A stretch of DNA of 64,000 nucleotides from Rhodopseudomonas sp. BR0M22 (GTDB taxonomy: Bacteria; Pseudomonadota; Alphaproteobacteria; Rhizobiales; Xanthobacteraceae): assembly GCF_010907035.1 (NCBI RefSeq), contig NZ_QUMK01000008.1, positions 34,861-98,860 on the forward strand. Direction: 5' to 3'. The stretch's first letter is position 1. Each line of letters starts with the position of its first letter. The position numbers were made by a program, and so were the translations under genes. Positions 1 to 8,697 of the stretch are shown piece by piece. A model generated the notes under the pieces. The model saw only the letters and a program-made list of their open reading frames with translations. It did not search any database and was not told the origin of the DNA.

Positions 1-601
1 CGAGCAGGCCGGCGTCGTCGAGGGCGCGGCGGACCTTCGGCAGATTGCGGCCGAGCTTCATGATCACGATCGCATCGCCGGTGGCGAACGCCGCCTTCAG
101 CCGGTCCGGTCCGAGCGTCGCCGGCACCACGCAAAGCACGTCGTCGCCGTAAGTGATCGGCGTGCCGCTCGCGGTCCAGCACGCCGCCATGCCGGAGATG
201 CCGGGCACGACTTCGACACGGACGCGCGGCGCCAGCCGGCTGTGCAGATGCATGAACGAGCCGTACAGAAACGGGTCGCCTTCACACAGCACGACGACGT
301 CGCGGCCTTGAGCGATGTGCTCGGAAAGCCGCGCGACGCATTGTTCGTAGAAGCTGCGCAGCGTCGCCGCATAGGCCGGATCGTCGAGGGCGATCTCGGT
401 CGTCACCGGATAGTCCATCGGCTCTTCGATCACGCCGTCCGCCAACAGACCGTCGGCGATGCGGCGCGCGTGGCCGGGACGTCCGGCTTTGCGGAAATAC
501 GCCACCACCCGCGCTTCGCCGACCAGCCGCGCGGCGCGGACGCTCATCAGGTCGGGTGCGCCGGGGCCGACACCGACGCCGTAAACGGTCGGTGCGCTCA
601 T
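1..601 (-). CDS. cobI: Precorrin-2 C20-methyltransferase (partial, 3' end outside window)
   Basis: Methylates precorrin-2 at C-20 using S-adenosylmethionine, giving precorrin-3A in the cobalamin corrin pathway; a cytoplasmic enzyme. The first 200 residues are visible. They contain the glycine-rich N-terminal loop GVGVGPGAPDL, the EGDPFLYGSF motif and the VVPGISGM motif typical of tetrapyrrole (corrin/porphyrin) methylases. Family members are about 240-250 residues, so roughly 40-50 residues lie beyond the left edge. The ATG at 601 overlaps the cobH TGA (ATGA), indicating translational coupling. Distinction from CobJ or CobM rests on sequence resemblance and on position after cobH, the usual order in alphaproteobacteria. 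Confidence 0.88.
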   Translation of the reverse strand, partial: MSAPTVYGVGVGPGAPDLMSVRAARLVGEARVVAYFRKAGRPGHARRIADGLLADGVIEEPMDYPVTTEIALDDPAYAATLRSFYEQCVARLSEHIAQGRDVVVLCEGDPFLYGSFMHLHSRLAPRVRVEVVPGISGMAACWTASGTPITYGDDVLCVVPATLGPDRLKAAFATGDAIVIMKLGRNLPKVRRALDDAGLL

Positions 602-1227
602 TCGCGTTCGCTCGCCAGGGCGTTGATTGCGGCTGCGGTCATCGCGCTACCACCGCGGCGGCCGCGCACGATCACGCAAGGCGACGGCGAGTCCGCCAGC
701 AGGGCGTCCTTGGACTCGGCTGCGCCGACGAATCCGACCGGGATGCCGATAATCGCCGCGGGGCGCGGTGCGCCGGGCTCGGCCAGAATTTCGAGCAGGC
801 GGAACAACGCGGTCGGCGCATTTCCGATTGCCACCACCGCACCCTGCAATCGGTCGCGCCACAGATCGACCGCAGCGGCGGATCGGGTGGTACCGAGCTT
901 TGCGGCGAGAGCCGGGACGTCGGGATGGTTCAGCGTGCAGATCACTTCGTTGTCGGCCGGCAGCCGCTTGCGGGTGACGCCGTTGGCAACCATCTGGGCG
1001 TCGCACAGGATCGGCGCGCCGGCCTGCAGCGCGGCGCGGCCGGCCGATACAAAGCCGGGCGTGAACACGATGTCGCCCGCGACTTCGACCATGCCGCTGG
1101 CGTGGATGATCCGCACCGCGATCTTTTCCTCGTCGGCGGTGAACCGATCGAGCGCGGCTTCGGAGCGAATGATCGAAAACGACTGACGATAGATCGCGTC
1201 GCCGTCTCGTTCGTAAGCGTAGGTCAT
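598..1227 (-). CDS. cobH: Precorrin-8X methylmutase
   Basis: Moves the methyl group from C-11 to C-12, converting precorrin-8X to hydrogenobyrinic acid in the cobalamin pathway. The 209-residue product has the normal family length. The sequence RIIHASGMVEVAGDI carries the expected catalytic histidine (His42), and the C-terminal half has the conserved IGIPVGFVGAAESK segment. The start at 1227 is chosen because it overlaps the upstream stop as ATGA and gives the standard N-terminus MTYAYERDGDAIYRQSF. It is the middle gene of a minus-strand run led by a B12 riboswitch. Function is secure from the motifs. Confidence 0.95.
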   Translation of the reverse strand: MTYAYERDGDAIYRQSFSIIRSEAALDRFTADEEKIAVRIIHASGMVEVAGDIVFTPGFVSAGRAALQAGAPILCDAQMVANGVTRKRLPADNEVICTLNHPDVPALAAKLGTTRSAAAVDLWRDRLQGAVVAIGNAPTALFRLLEILAEPGAPRPAAIIGIPVGFVGAAESKDALLADSPSPCVIVRGRRGGSAMTAAAINALASERE

Positions 1228-1787
1228 CGGACGGCGTCCTCGATCAGCTCGGGGAGAATGGAGGGATGCTGGTTGGCTTCGGCGGTCACGCTCTCGCTCG
1301 GCGCGTCCATGGCAGAGATGCTGAGGCCCGCGGCGAGGGCGAGCTGCATCAGGATGGCGCGTGCGGCGTCGCCAGAGCGCTGAATGTAGAGCCTGTTCAG
1401 GCGACGGAGCGTGGTGGGGGGCAGGTTGGTGATCAGTTCGCTCGGAACGTCGGGCTGTCCGCGGGTAGAGAGGACCGCGAAGGCAATGCGTCGGCTGCCG
1501 GCGAATGCGGCGATTGCTTCGATGGCTCCACGGCAAGGACGCGCCTGATCCGGCAGAGCGATCAGGAGCGCGCGTAGCGGCGACGCGTCGAGGGAGCGAT
1601 CACATGCCTGCGCAGCGAAGCTTCCGAGATCGCTCACACGCAATCGGTGGGCGTTGCCGGGCCATGCCTGAGCGAAGGCCGCCAGCGTCTCGGCGCAGGG
1701 CGACAGCACCGCGATCTCGGCGGCGTCCGGCGGAAGCGACGGCTGAGAACCGGTAAAGACACCGGGATGGAGCGCAGTGGACGGCAT
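1224..1787 (-). CDS. Small protein resembling the N-terminal domain of cobaltochelatase CobN
   Basis: This 187-residue protein is the first gene after the B12 riboswitch and is coupled to cobH by an ATGA overlap, so a cobalamin role is likely. I do not recognise a complete enzyme. The order of features resembles the N-terminal segment of CobN cobaltochelatases: EIAVLSPCAETLAAFAQAW, then a SDLGSF segment, then an IAFAVLSTRGQPDVPSEL segment, then LPPTTLRRLNRLYIQRSGD and ARAILMQLALAAGL. CobN normally exceeds 1200 residues, so this would be a free-standing copy of only that domain. It has no signal peptide and no membrane segment. The assignment comes from remembered family patterns, not from an alignment. 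An unrelated cobalamin-linked protein remains possible. Confidence 0.72.
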   Translation of the reverse strand: MPSTALHPGVFTGSQPSLPPDAAEIAVLSPCAETLAAFAQAWPGNAHRLRVSDLGSFAAQACDRSLDASPLRALLIALPDQARPCRGAIEAIAAFAGSRRIAFAVLSTRGQPDVPSELITNLPPTTLRRLNRLYIQRSGDAARAILMQLALAAGLSISAMDAPSESVTAEANQHPSILPELIEDAVR

Positions 1788-1907
1788 CGCGCCGAATCTC
1801 GTCGGTTGGCCATCGCGGGCGATGGCTCAAAACCGGCGAACGGACCTGCACTCCGGACCGCCGAAAGACATCCCGGGGCACCCCGCCCGAAACGACGTCA
1901 TCATAGC

Positions 1908-2095
1908 AGGCGACGGCAGGTCTCCTGGCTCACGGGTCGTCGCCGATGCAGCCTTCCCGGAAGTTATCCAGTGGCGTGTTGCGTCGGCTCGCCGTTTACA
2001 GTTGCGGGGGCAGCTTCGGCTCGGCCGCTGCGGGCAGCGGCCTTCCGATATTCCCTCTTCGTCCTGTCCGAGGACAGGACACCGTCGGCGCGCGA
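1908..2095 (-). promoter_or_regulatory. Cobalamin (B12) riboswitch upstream of the cobH/cobI operon
   Basis: Read on the minus strand, the region shows the conserved order of an AdoCbl riboswitch: GGTGTCC near 2085, a hairpin, GAGGGAAT near 2050, the core GCTGCCCCCGCAACTGTAA at about 1995-2013, and the B12 box AGCCAGGAGACCTGCC at 1915-1930. It lies between tcuB and the first downstream gene (ATG at 1787). It is expected to reduce expression of the minus-strand cob genes when cobalamin is abundant. Confidence 0.93.
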
Positions 2096-2178
2096 TGTTT
2101 GGGACGGAAACGGCGAACTGTCAATCGACCTTGATGGTCGGGTGCCGGCCGACGAAACATCATCAAAATCGCGCAAGC

Positions 2179-2192
2179 TTGATCGGGATCAA
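2179..2192 (-). promoter_or_regulatory. Putative FNR/FixK-type site
   Basis: TTGATCGGGATCAA is a perfect inverted repeat that matches the FNR/FixK consensus TTGAT-N4-ATCAA. It overlaps the tcuB stop codon and lies about 85 bp upstream of the riboswitch 5' end, a spacing compatible with an activator centred near -41 of a promoter for the downstream cob genes. The match is seen directly; binding is inference. Confidence 0.55.
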
Positions 2193-3325
2193 GGCGAGTC
2201 GCTGGCTGCGTCCGGAGCCCGTGCCGACGCGCGGCGCTGGCTGTCGATCGCGGCCCGCAGCAGTGCCGCCGCCCGGAACGGCGCGTGCAGCGCTTTGCTG
2301 AAAGGCAGAGCGGCAAACAGCCCGAACACCAGCCCGAGATGAGTGGTGAGCAGCAGCCCCATCGCCGGCGTGCTGCGGAAGCCGAGCACCGCAAGCCCAC
2401 TGGCGCCGACCAGGGCGAGCAGAATCAGAAAGGCAACGTTCAGTCTGGTTTCGCCGCGATCGCTCGGCGCGGGATCGGCCCACGCTTCCAGTCCCAGCAG
2501 CCCGACAGCGCCGATGGTCATCGTCACGCCGCCGCCGAGCCCGAGCATCACCGGCAGGCTGGCGACCGGGTAGGGCGCCATCACGCCCAGCAGGTGATGA
2601 TAAGCCGAGGCTACGATCGTCGACAGGCCGCTGAGCACGAAGCCGCCGGCGGTCAGGTGATGCAAGATCCGTCGCCGCTGCGAGGTTCGCTCATCATGGT
2701 CATGGCAGCCGGGGCCGCCGCCGCCGAGGTGGCGCAGCGTGATGATGTCGGAGAGGGCAACCGGCAGTGCGCGCACGATCTCGCTGATCGTCGTCTTTGG
2801 CGCGATCGTGCGCCAGTATCGCAGGGTCGCCAGCGTGACCGCGATGACTGCCCACCCGAAGGTGGCGGCCGCGAGCCCGGCCATCGCCGGCCACGGCAGC
2901 ACGCGATAGAACGCGCCTTCGCCAGCGTGTGTGGCCCGTAATGCTTCTGGTGAGCCCGTGCCCAGCACCAGCGCGAAGCTGATCAGCAGCGCGAGCGCGA
3001 CGGTGGCGGGCACGGCGAGCGACGATGCACGAAAGGCGCGACCGAGTATCGGCGGCCACAGATGGTCCGCATAGGAGCGCTGCCGCAGTTCGGCGAATGT
3101 CGCCGGCAGGTTGACGGCGAACGGATGCGGCGGCGCGTACTGGCAATCATGCCAGCAGCCCTGGCAATTGTGGCACAGGTTCGACAGGTAGCTGACGTCG
3201 CTCAGGTCGAAGCCGTGCTTGCCGTCAATCGCCGGAAACACCGGGCAGAGCCCGTCGCAATACATGCAGGCGCTGCAGATCCGCAGCACGCGCTCGGCCT
3301 CGAGCATCGGATCAGCCGCGGACAT
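2189..3325 (-). CDS. TcuB/CitB-type Fe-S, heme membrane protein; probable C-terminal half of CobZ
   Basis: A 378-residue membrane protein with two N-terminal [4Fe-4S] motifs, Cys17/20/23/27 and Cys51/54/57/61 (CSACMYCDGLC and CHNCQGCWHDC). About six hydrophobic helices follow, containing several histidines that could ligate heme. In Salmonella, TcuB passes electrons from the TcuA flavoprotein to the quinone pool. In Rhodobacter capsulatus, TcuA- and TcuB-like parts are fused as CobZ, which makes precorrin-3B in place of CobG. Here the gene is between two B12 riboswitches, next to cob genes, with no tricarballylate transporter or regulator, so the CobZ role is favoured. The start at 3325 overlaps tcuA by 14 bp. 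A longer in-frame N-terminus is possible but would lie inside tcuA. Confidence 0.88.
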   Translation of the reverse strand: MSAADPMLEAERVLRICSACMYCDGLCPVFPAIDGKHGFDLSDVSYLSNLCHNCQGCWHDCQYAPPHPFAVNLPATFAELRQRSYADHLWPPILGRAFRASSLAVPATVALALLISFALVLGTGSPEALRATHAGEGAFYRVLPWPAMAGLAAATFGWAVIAVTLATLRYWRTIAPKTTISEIVRALPVALSDIITLRHLGGGGPGCHDHDERTSQRRRILHHLTAGGFVLSGLSTIVASAYHHLLGVMAPYPVASLPVMLGLGGGVTMTIGAVGLLGLEAWADPAPSDRGETRLNVAFLILLALVGASGLAVLGFRSTPAMGLLLTTHLGLVFGLFAALPFSKALHAPFRAAALLRAAIDSQRRASARAPDAASDSP

Positions 3326-4625
3326 GGCGCGCCGCCTCCTCGCCGGCGATCTGGCCGAACACGGCCGACAGCGTGATGCCGAGCCCGGCGAGATAGCCGC
3401 GGCGCAGTACATTCGCGGCCATGATCATGCCGGCCGCGAACAGATCGTCGTGGCGGCTTCCGTCAGCCTGCACCACCCGCATCGTCGGATCGACCTTGAT
3501 GCCGTAGTGCACGAACGTCAGCCCCGGCCGCATTGGATAGGCGGCGAATGGTGGTTCTGTGATGGTCCGCGCGGCGTTGGCCGGCGTTGCATTGAAGTGA
3601 TCGATGTTCTGCAGCAATGCGGCTGGATCGATCGCGAGCATGGCCGCCAAGTCGCTCAGGCCCGGTGCGGTGATCGGCGCCAGCGCAGACGGCGCGGCGC
3701 GCGCGAGCCCATCGGTATCGAGTATCAGATAAGCGAGTTGGCCGGGGCAGGTGGCGATCCTTGGTCCCCATTTGGCGTAGTGCGTCGGCTGCGATCCGGC
3801 CCCTGCGACATCGATGCGCGCGCCGGATCGGTCGACCACGAGGCCGAGCGGAATCGACGTGATCCGGGTAACGATGCCGCCGTCGAATTGCGGGCCGCGC
3901 GCATCGACCGGAACGACATGACAGGTGGTCGGATCGCCGATCGCACAGCCGCCGGCCGCGATCAGCAGATCGAGCAGGCGACCGTCCGAATAAGGCGTGC
4001 CGCGGACCATCCAGCCTTCGGCGGCGCTGCCGAATTTTTCGCGTAACCAGGCTGGGTCGGCCCCGGGGCCACCGGCACAGACGACAACGCTCCGCGTGCG
4101 GATGGCGGCGTCCGCTCCAGCGGAGCGGACGTTGATCGTCCAGCCTTCGTCTTTGGCACGCTGCAGCGACCGTGCCTCGCTGTCGTAGCTGATTGCGACG
4201 CCCATCCGGTTGGCGGTCGCGTACAACGCGTTGATCATTGCCTTGCCGCCGCCGAGCGGAAACGCGGTGCGGCGCGAATACGGCATCACTCCAGTGCCCG
4301 GTGGCTGCAGATGCACGCCGTGATCGATTAGCCAGCCGGCGATGCTGTCTGCGCGTTCGATCAGCAGCTCCGTCAACGCCCGGTCGGTGTCGCCCGTGGT
4401 GCAGCGCAGCTCGGCGCGCAATTCTGCGGCCGTGTAGGTGTCGGGCACGTAGTCGAGTGGCGTCTCGTGGGTCAGCCGGAAATTGCGGCCGTGGCGCGCA
4501 TTGCCGCCACGCAGCGGACGCGGTGCCGCTTCGAGCAGGCGGACCGCGGCGCCGCCGCGGCGTGCGGCGATCGCTGCGCAAAGACCGGCGATTCCGCCGC
4601 CTATCACTGTCACGTCCCACAGCAA
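3312..4625 (-). CDS. FAD-dependent TcuA-type dehydrogenase; probable flavoprotein half of CobZ
   Basis: A 437-residue flavoprotein with an N-terminal Rossmann motif VIGGGIAGLCAAIAA (about residues 7-21) and a C-terminal FAD-binding segment containing GMIMAANVLRRGYLAGLG. This is the layout of the FAD_binding_2 family and of TcuA (tricarballylate dehydrogenase). The assigned start is TTG at 4625; it has no obvious ribosome-binding site and the frame remains open upstream, so the exact start is uncertain. It overlaps tcuB and is divergent from the riboswitch-controlled cobT operon. Its neighbours suggest precorrin-3B formation (CobZ-like) and not tricarballylate catabolism. Confidence 0.88.
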   Translation of the reverse strand: MLWDVTVIGGGIAGLCAAIAARRGGAAVRLLEAAPRPLRGGNARHGRNFRLTHETPLDYVPDTYTAAELRAELRCTTGDTDRALTELLIERADSIAGWLIDHGVHLQPPGTGVMPYSRRTAFPLGGGKAMINALYATANRMGVAISYDSEARSLQRAKDEGWTINVRSAGADAAIRTRSVVVCAGGPGADPAWLREKFGSAAEGWMVRGTPYSDGRLLDLLIAAGGCAIGDPTTCHVVPVDARGPQFDGGIVTRITSIPLGLVVDRSGARIDVAGAGSQPTHYAKWGPRIATCPGQLAYLILDTDGLARAAPSALAPITAPGLSDLAAMLAIDPAALLQNIDHFNATPANAARTITEPPFAAYPMRPGLTFVHYGIKVDPTMRVVQADGSRHDDLFAAGMIMAANVLRRGYLAGLGITLSAVFGQIAGEEAARHVRG

Positions 4626-4775
4626 GGTGCGGTCAATCCGGTCGAGATGATGCGCCTGAGCCGCTCGACAGCGGCCAAGAAAAGCGCGGCCTGGTGGACC
4701 TTCGTCTTAGAGGGCGGCTCCGGGGCGTTGTCAATCTTGCGCCCGGGGCATCGGCGTGCTGTGGTGCCGCTCGCT

Positions 4776-4955
4776 TCGGTGCCCTTCGTTCGAAGGGTGA
4801 AACGGGAATGCGGTGCGGCGAGCAATCGCCAAGTCCGCGGCTGCCCCCGCAACTGTAAGCGGACCGCTTCCGGTCACACCGCCACTGAGCACGGCGCAAC
4901 AGCCGCTCGGGAAGGCGACCGGGACAATGTCCGCGAGCCAGGAGACCGGCCGAAG
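4776..4955 (+). promoter_or_regulatory. Cobalamin (B12) riboswitch upstream of cobT
   Basis: The plus strand carries GGTGCCC at 4778, GGGTGAAACGGGAATGCGGTG at about 4795-4814, the core GGCTGCCCCCGCAACTGTAA at about 4839-4858, GGGAAGGCG near 4909, and the B12 box GAGCCAGGAGACCGGCC at 4935-4951. About 220 nt separate the B12 box from the cobT start. It should control cobT-cobS-cobQ-cobF. Confidence 0.94.
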
Positions 4956-5173
4956 TCCTGAAACCATGCCATTCGACGGTGGGTCGAAGAAGGACACAGA
5001 CATGCTGCACCGACCGCCGATCTGACGCGCGCCTCCGCTTCTTGCCGAGATATCCTGCCGTCGCCCGAACGAATCCGCGCGATCAGCTTCGCTGTCGTCG
5101 CCGCGACTTCGTTCGATCGTCCTCACTGCCCCGCGGAAGCGGCGGCAGCGCATTGCTATTGCCGAGCTTTCCG

Positions 5174-6238
5174 ATGCACGCGCCCTTGCTCGATCCACGC
5201 ATTCTTTCCGTTCCGCTGATCGATCCCACTCCCGAGGCTGAGCTGCGAGCACGTCTCGACGGCAAGGCGAAGCCACCGGGCTCGCTGGGCCGGCTCGAAG
5301 AACTCGCCGTGCAGCTCGGGCTGATCTGGCATCCGGCACCCCCGCGGGCCGAGCGTGCGTCTGTGTTCATTTTTGCTGGCGATCACGGTCTGGCTGCCGA
5401 TCGGGTGTCGCCCTATCCGGCGAGCGTGACTCGCGCGATGGTCGAGGCGTATCTGGCGGACTGTGCCGGCGTGAATGTTCTGGCGAAAGCGGTCGCGACC
5501 GAGGTGCGGATCGTCGACGGCGGCATCGATGCCGATATGCCGCCACATCCCAAGCTGATCGATCGCAAGATCCGCCGCGGCACCCGCAACGCCCGCCACG
5601 AACCGGCAATGACTCACCAGGAGGCCGCGCGTGCCATCACGGCGGCGGCCGATCTGGTGCGCGAGGATGTCGCCGGCGGGCTCGACATCGTCGCGATCGG
5701 CGAGATGGGAATCGGTAACACCACTTCTGCCGCGTTGATCACCCACGCGCTGACGGGCGAGCCGATCTTCGATTGCGTCGGCCGCGGGGCTGGGATGGAT
5801 GATGCCGGCGTCGCGCACAAGCGCGCCATCGTCGAACAGGCGGCGGCGCGGGCGCAGCCGACGGCGCCGCTGGACGTGCTCGCCGAATTCGGCGGCTTCG
5901 ATATTGCGATGATGGCCGGCGCAGTGCTCGGCGCCGCGGCCTCGCGGCGGCCGGTGGTAATCGATGGCTTCATCGCCAGCGCGGCTGCGCTGCTCGCAGT
6001 GAGGCTGCAGCCCGCGGCGCGCGATTACTGCGTGTTCTCGCATCGCTCGGCCGAGCGCGGCCACCGCGTGCTGCTCGAAGCGATGCAGGCGACGCCGTAT
6101 CTCGATCTCGGCTTGCGGCTGGGCGAGGGCACTGGCGCATTGATGACCGTGCCGTTGTTGCGCGCCGCCGCCGGCATCCTCAACGATCTCGCCGCGCTGT
6201 CGGACGTGCTGGCGGGCCGGCTCGGACCCCGACCGTGA
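5174..6238 (+). CDS. cobT: Nicotinate-nucleotide--dimethylbenzimidazole phosphoribosyltransferase
   Basis: Forms alpha-ribazole phosphate from dimethylbenzimidazole and nicotinate mononucleotide, building the lower ligand of cobalamin. The 354-residue product matches the family length. Diagnostic segments are KPPGSLGRLEELA near the N-terminus, FAGDHG, EMGIGNTTSAA, and the C-terminal LGLRLGEGTGA with the catalytic glutamate. The ATG at 5174 gives the standard CobT N-terminus; an upstream in-frame extension from 4979 would be leader sequence. It is the first gene after the plus-strand B12 riboswitch and ends in a GTGA overlap with cobS. Confidence 0.96.
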   Translation: MHAPLLDPRILSVPLIDPTPEAELRARLDGKAKPPGSLGRLEELAVQLGLIWHPAPPRAERASVFIFAGDHGLAADRVSPYPASVTRAMVEAYLADCAGVNVLAKAVATEVRIVDGGIDADMPPHPKLIDRKIRRGTRNARHEPAMTHQEAARAITAAADLVREDVAGGLDIVAIGEMGIGNTTSAALITHALTGEPIFDCVGRGAGMDDAGVAHKRAIVEQAAARAQPTAPLDVLAEFGGFDIAMMAGAVLGAAASRRPVVIDGFIASAAALLAVRLQPAARDYCVFSHRSAERGHRVLLEAMQATPYLDLGLRLGEGTGALMTVPLLRAAAGILNDLAALSDVLAGRLGPRP

Positions 6239-7005
6239 GCCGGCAGTTCCAATCCCTGCTCAATGCCGTGCAGTTCATGACGCTGGTGCCGACGCCGCGC
6301 ACCGCGCGTTTCGACGACGACTGGCTGCTGAGCGCATCGAAGTACTTTCCGCTGGTCGGCGCCGGGATCGGCTTGGTCTGCGGCGGCGTGCTGCTCGCAG
6401 GCTCGCTGATCTGGTCGGGGGTAGTGCCGGCGATGATGGCTGTGGCGGCGGGCGCGGCGCTCACCGGCGCGCTGCACGAGGATGGCATCGCGGACACCGC
6501 CGATGGCCTGTTCGGCGGCAGCACCCGCGAGCAGCGCCTGGCGCTGATCAAGGACAGCCGCCTTGGCCTCTATGGTGCGGTGGCGCTGGTCCTCAGTTTT
6601 GCGATCCGCGTCGCGGCGCTGGCGAGCCTGCCGCCGTGGCTCGGCGTCGCGACTCTGGTGGCCGGCTATAGTCTGGGGCGGACCGGCATCGTCGCGGCGA
6701 TGTCGGCGCTGCCTTACGCCGGTGACGCAGCCACCGGCAAGCTGAGCTATCCGACCCGCGCGATCAGCAGCGCGGGCTGGTTCGGGCTGGCTGCGTTCAG
6801 CGTGCTCGGCGCTCTGTGGCTGGTCATGCTCAATCCGCCGGCAGCGATCGTCGGACTGCTCGCCGCGGGTGTGTTCGGTCTGGCGGCGCCGTGGATCGCG
6901 CTGCGCCTGATCGGCGGCTATCGCGGTGACGTGCTCGGCGCCACCGAACAGATGATCCAGATCGGCCTGTTGCTAGGCGTCGTGGCGATGGCTGGTCCTG
7001 GCTGA
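6235..7005 (+). CDS. cobS: Adenosylcobinamide-GDP ribazoletransferase (cobalamin synthase)
   Basis: Joins adenosylcobinamide-GDP and alpha-ribazole to give adenosylcobalamin; an integral inner-membrane enzyme. The 256-residue product is hydrophobic with several membrane segments. It contains the family motif [18 protein letters not shown] followed by [18 protein letters not shown]. The GTG start at 6235 overlaps the cobT stop, so the two lower-ligand enzymes are translationally coupled. Length and motifs are normal. Confidence 0.96.
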   Translation: MSRQFQSLLNAVQFMTLVPTPRTARFDDDWLLSASKYFPLVGAGIGLVCGGVLLAGSLIWSGVVPAMMAVAAGAALTGALHEDGIADTADGLFGGSTREQRLALIKDSRLGLYGAVALVLSFAIRVAALASLPPWLGVATLVAGYSLGRTGIVAAMSALPYAGDAATGKLSYPTRAISSAGWFGLAAFSVLGALWLVMLNPPAAIVGLLAAGVFGLAAPWIALRLIGGYRGDVLGATEQMIQIGLLLGVVAMAGPG

Positions 7006-7091
7006 GTGATGCCGCTGCTGCCGATCACTGTCGACCGCGGACGCCGGCGCCTGCGGTGTTTCCTCTCAACTCCCTGCCATCGAGTAGTTTC

Positions 7092-8666
7092 ATGACCGAC
7101 GCCCATGTCGAGGAGCTCATCTCCCGGATCCAATTCACGCCGCGCGCGACCACTGGTCCGCGGCGCGCCCGCTCGCTGATGATCCAGGGCACCAGTTCGG
7201 ACGTCGGCAAGAGCATGGTGGTCGCCGGGCTGTGCCGTGCCTTCACCCGGCGCGGGCTGGTGGTGCGGCCGTTCAAGGCGCAGAACATGAGCAACAATGC
7301 CGCGGTCGCATCCGACTCCGATCTGCCGCTCGGTCCGGACGGTGAGCTGGTCCGCGGTGAGATCGGCCGCGCCCAGGCGCTGCAAGCGCGCGCATGTCGC
7401 GTCGCGCCGTCGATCCACATGAACCCGGTGCTGCTGAAACCGCAGTCCGAGATCGGCGCCCAGGTGGTGCTGCGCGGACGCGTGCTCGGCAACTGCCCGG
7501 CGCGAATCTATCACCACATGCGGCAGCGGTTGATTCCGGCGGTGGTCGACAGCTTCGAGCGGCTCACCGCCGAGGCCGATCTGGTACTGGTCGAAGGTGC
7601 CGGCAGCGGCGCCGAGGTTTACTTGCGCGCCTCCGACATCACCAACATGCGGTTCGCCGAGGCGGCCGATCTGCCGGTCGTGTTCCTGTCGGATATCGAT
7701 CGCGGCGGCACCATGGCGGCGCTGGTCGGCAGCTACGTGCTGCTGAGCGAGGGCGATCGGTCCCGAGTCGTCGGCTATCTGATCAACAAATTCCGCGGCG
7801 ACTTCTCGCTGTTCGAGCCCGGCTGCAAAACGATCACGGCCGAGACCGGCTGGCCGTTCCTCGGCGTGCTGCGCTGGTTTCCCGGCGCCGACCGGCTGCC
7901 GGCCGAAGACTCGCTGGCGCTGGAGCGCGCCGCGGCGGCGAGCCGGGGTCGGCTCAAGATCGCGGTGCCGCGGCTGCAGCGCGTCGCCAATTTCGACGAC
8001 CTCGATCCGTTGGTGGCCGAGCCCGACATCGACCTGCAGTGGATTCAGCCGGGCTCGCCGATTCCGGCCGATGTCGATGTCGTGGTGCTGCCGGGCTCGA
8101 AAGCGACCCGCACCGAGCTCGACCTGATCCGGCGCGAGGGCTGGGATATCGACATTCACGCTCATGTCCGCCGCGGCGGACGCGTCGTCGGGCTGTGCGC
8201 CGGCTTCCAGATGCTCGGCCGCGTGGTGCGCGATCCGCAAGGCATCGAAGGGCCTGCCGGCGAGACCGCGGGGCTCGGCCTGCTCGACATCGAGACCGAG
8301 ATTTCCGGCGACAAGCGCCTGATCGAGATCGATGCGGTCGATCGGGTCAGCGGATGCCGTGTCGTCGGCTACGAGATGCATATGGGCCGCACCACCGGGC
8401 CAGGTTTGGCGCGGCCATGGCTGAGGCTCGAGGAGGGCGGTAGCGAGCGTCCCGAGGGCGCGGTATCGGCGGACGGCCGCGTCAGCGGCGGCTATCTGCA
8501 CGGCATCTTCGGCGGCGATGCGTTCCGCGCCGCGTGGCTGGCGCAGCTCGGTGCGGCGTCCTCCGGGCTCGATTTCGAGCGCCGGGTCGAGGAGACGCTG
8601 GACGCGCTCGCCGATCATTGCGAAACCAATCTCGATCTCGATGCCTTGCTGGCGCTGGCGCGGTGA
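7092..8666 (+). CDS. cobQ: Cobyric acid synthase (glutamine-hydrolysing)
   Basis: Amidates four side chains of adenosylcobyrinic acid a,c-diamide using ATP and glutamine. The N-terminal half has the dethiobiotin-synthase-like ATP loop [18 protein letters not shown] and the segment [11 protein letters not shown]. The C-terminal half is a class I glutamine amidotransferase with nucleophile Cys in [13 protein letters not shown] and a histidine in GGYLHGIFG. The product is 524 residues from the ATG at 7092; a GTG at 7056 would add 12 residues that lack family similarity. It is the third gene of the cobT operon. Confidence 0.95.
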   Translation: MTDAHVEELISRIQFTPRATTGPRRARSLMIQGTSSDVGKSMVVAGLCRAFTRRGLVVRPFKAQNMSNNAAVASDSDLPLGPDGELVRGEIGRAQALQARACRVAPSIHMNPVLLKPQSEIGAQVVLRGRVLGNCPARIYHHMRQRLIPAVVDSFERLTAEADLVLVEGAGSGAEVYLRASDITNMRFAEAADLPVVFLSDIDRGGTMAALVGSYVLLSEGDRSRVVGYLINKFRGDFSLFEPGCKTITAETGWPFLGVLRWFPGADRLPAEDSLALERAAAASRGRLKIAVPRLQRVANFDDLDPLVAEPDIDLQWIQPGSPIPADVDVVVLPGSKATRTELDLIRREGWDIDIHAHVRRGGRVVGLCAGFQMLGRVVRDPQGIEGPAGETAGLGLLDIETEISGDKRLIEIDAVDRVSGCRVVGYEMHMGRTTGPGLARPWLRLEEGGSERPEGAVSADGRVSGGYLHGIFGGDAFRAAWLAQLGAASSGLDFERRVEETLDALADHCETNLDLDALLALAR

Positions 8667-8697
8667 AGCGGCGTTCGCGTGGCGGAATAGGACGACG

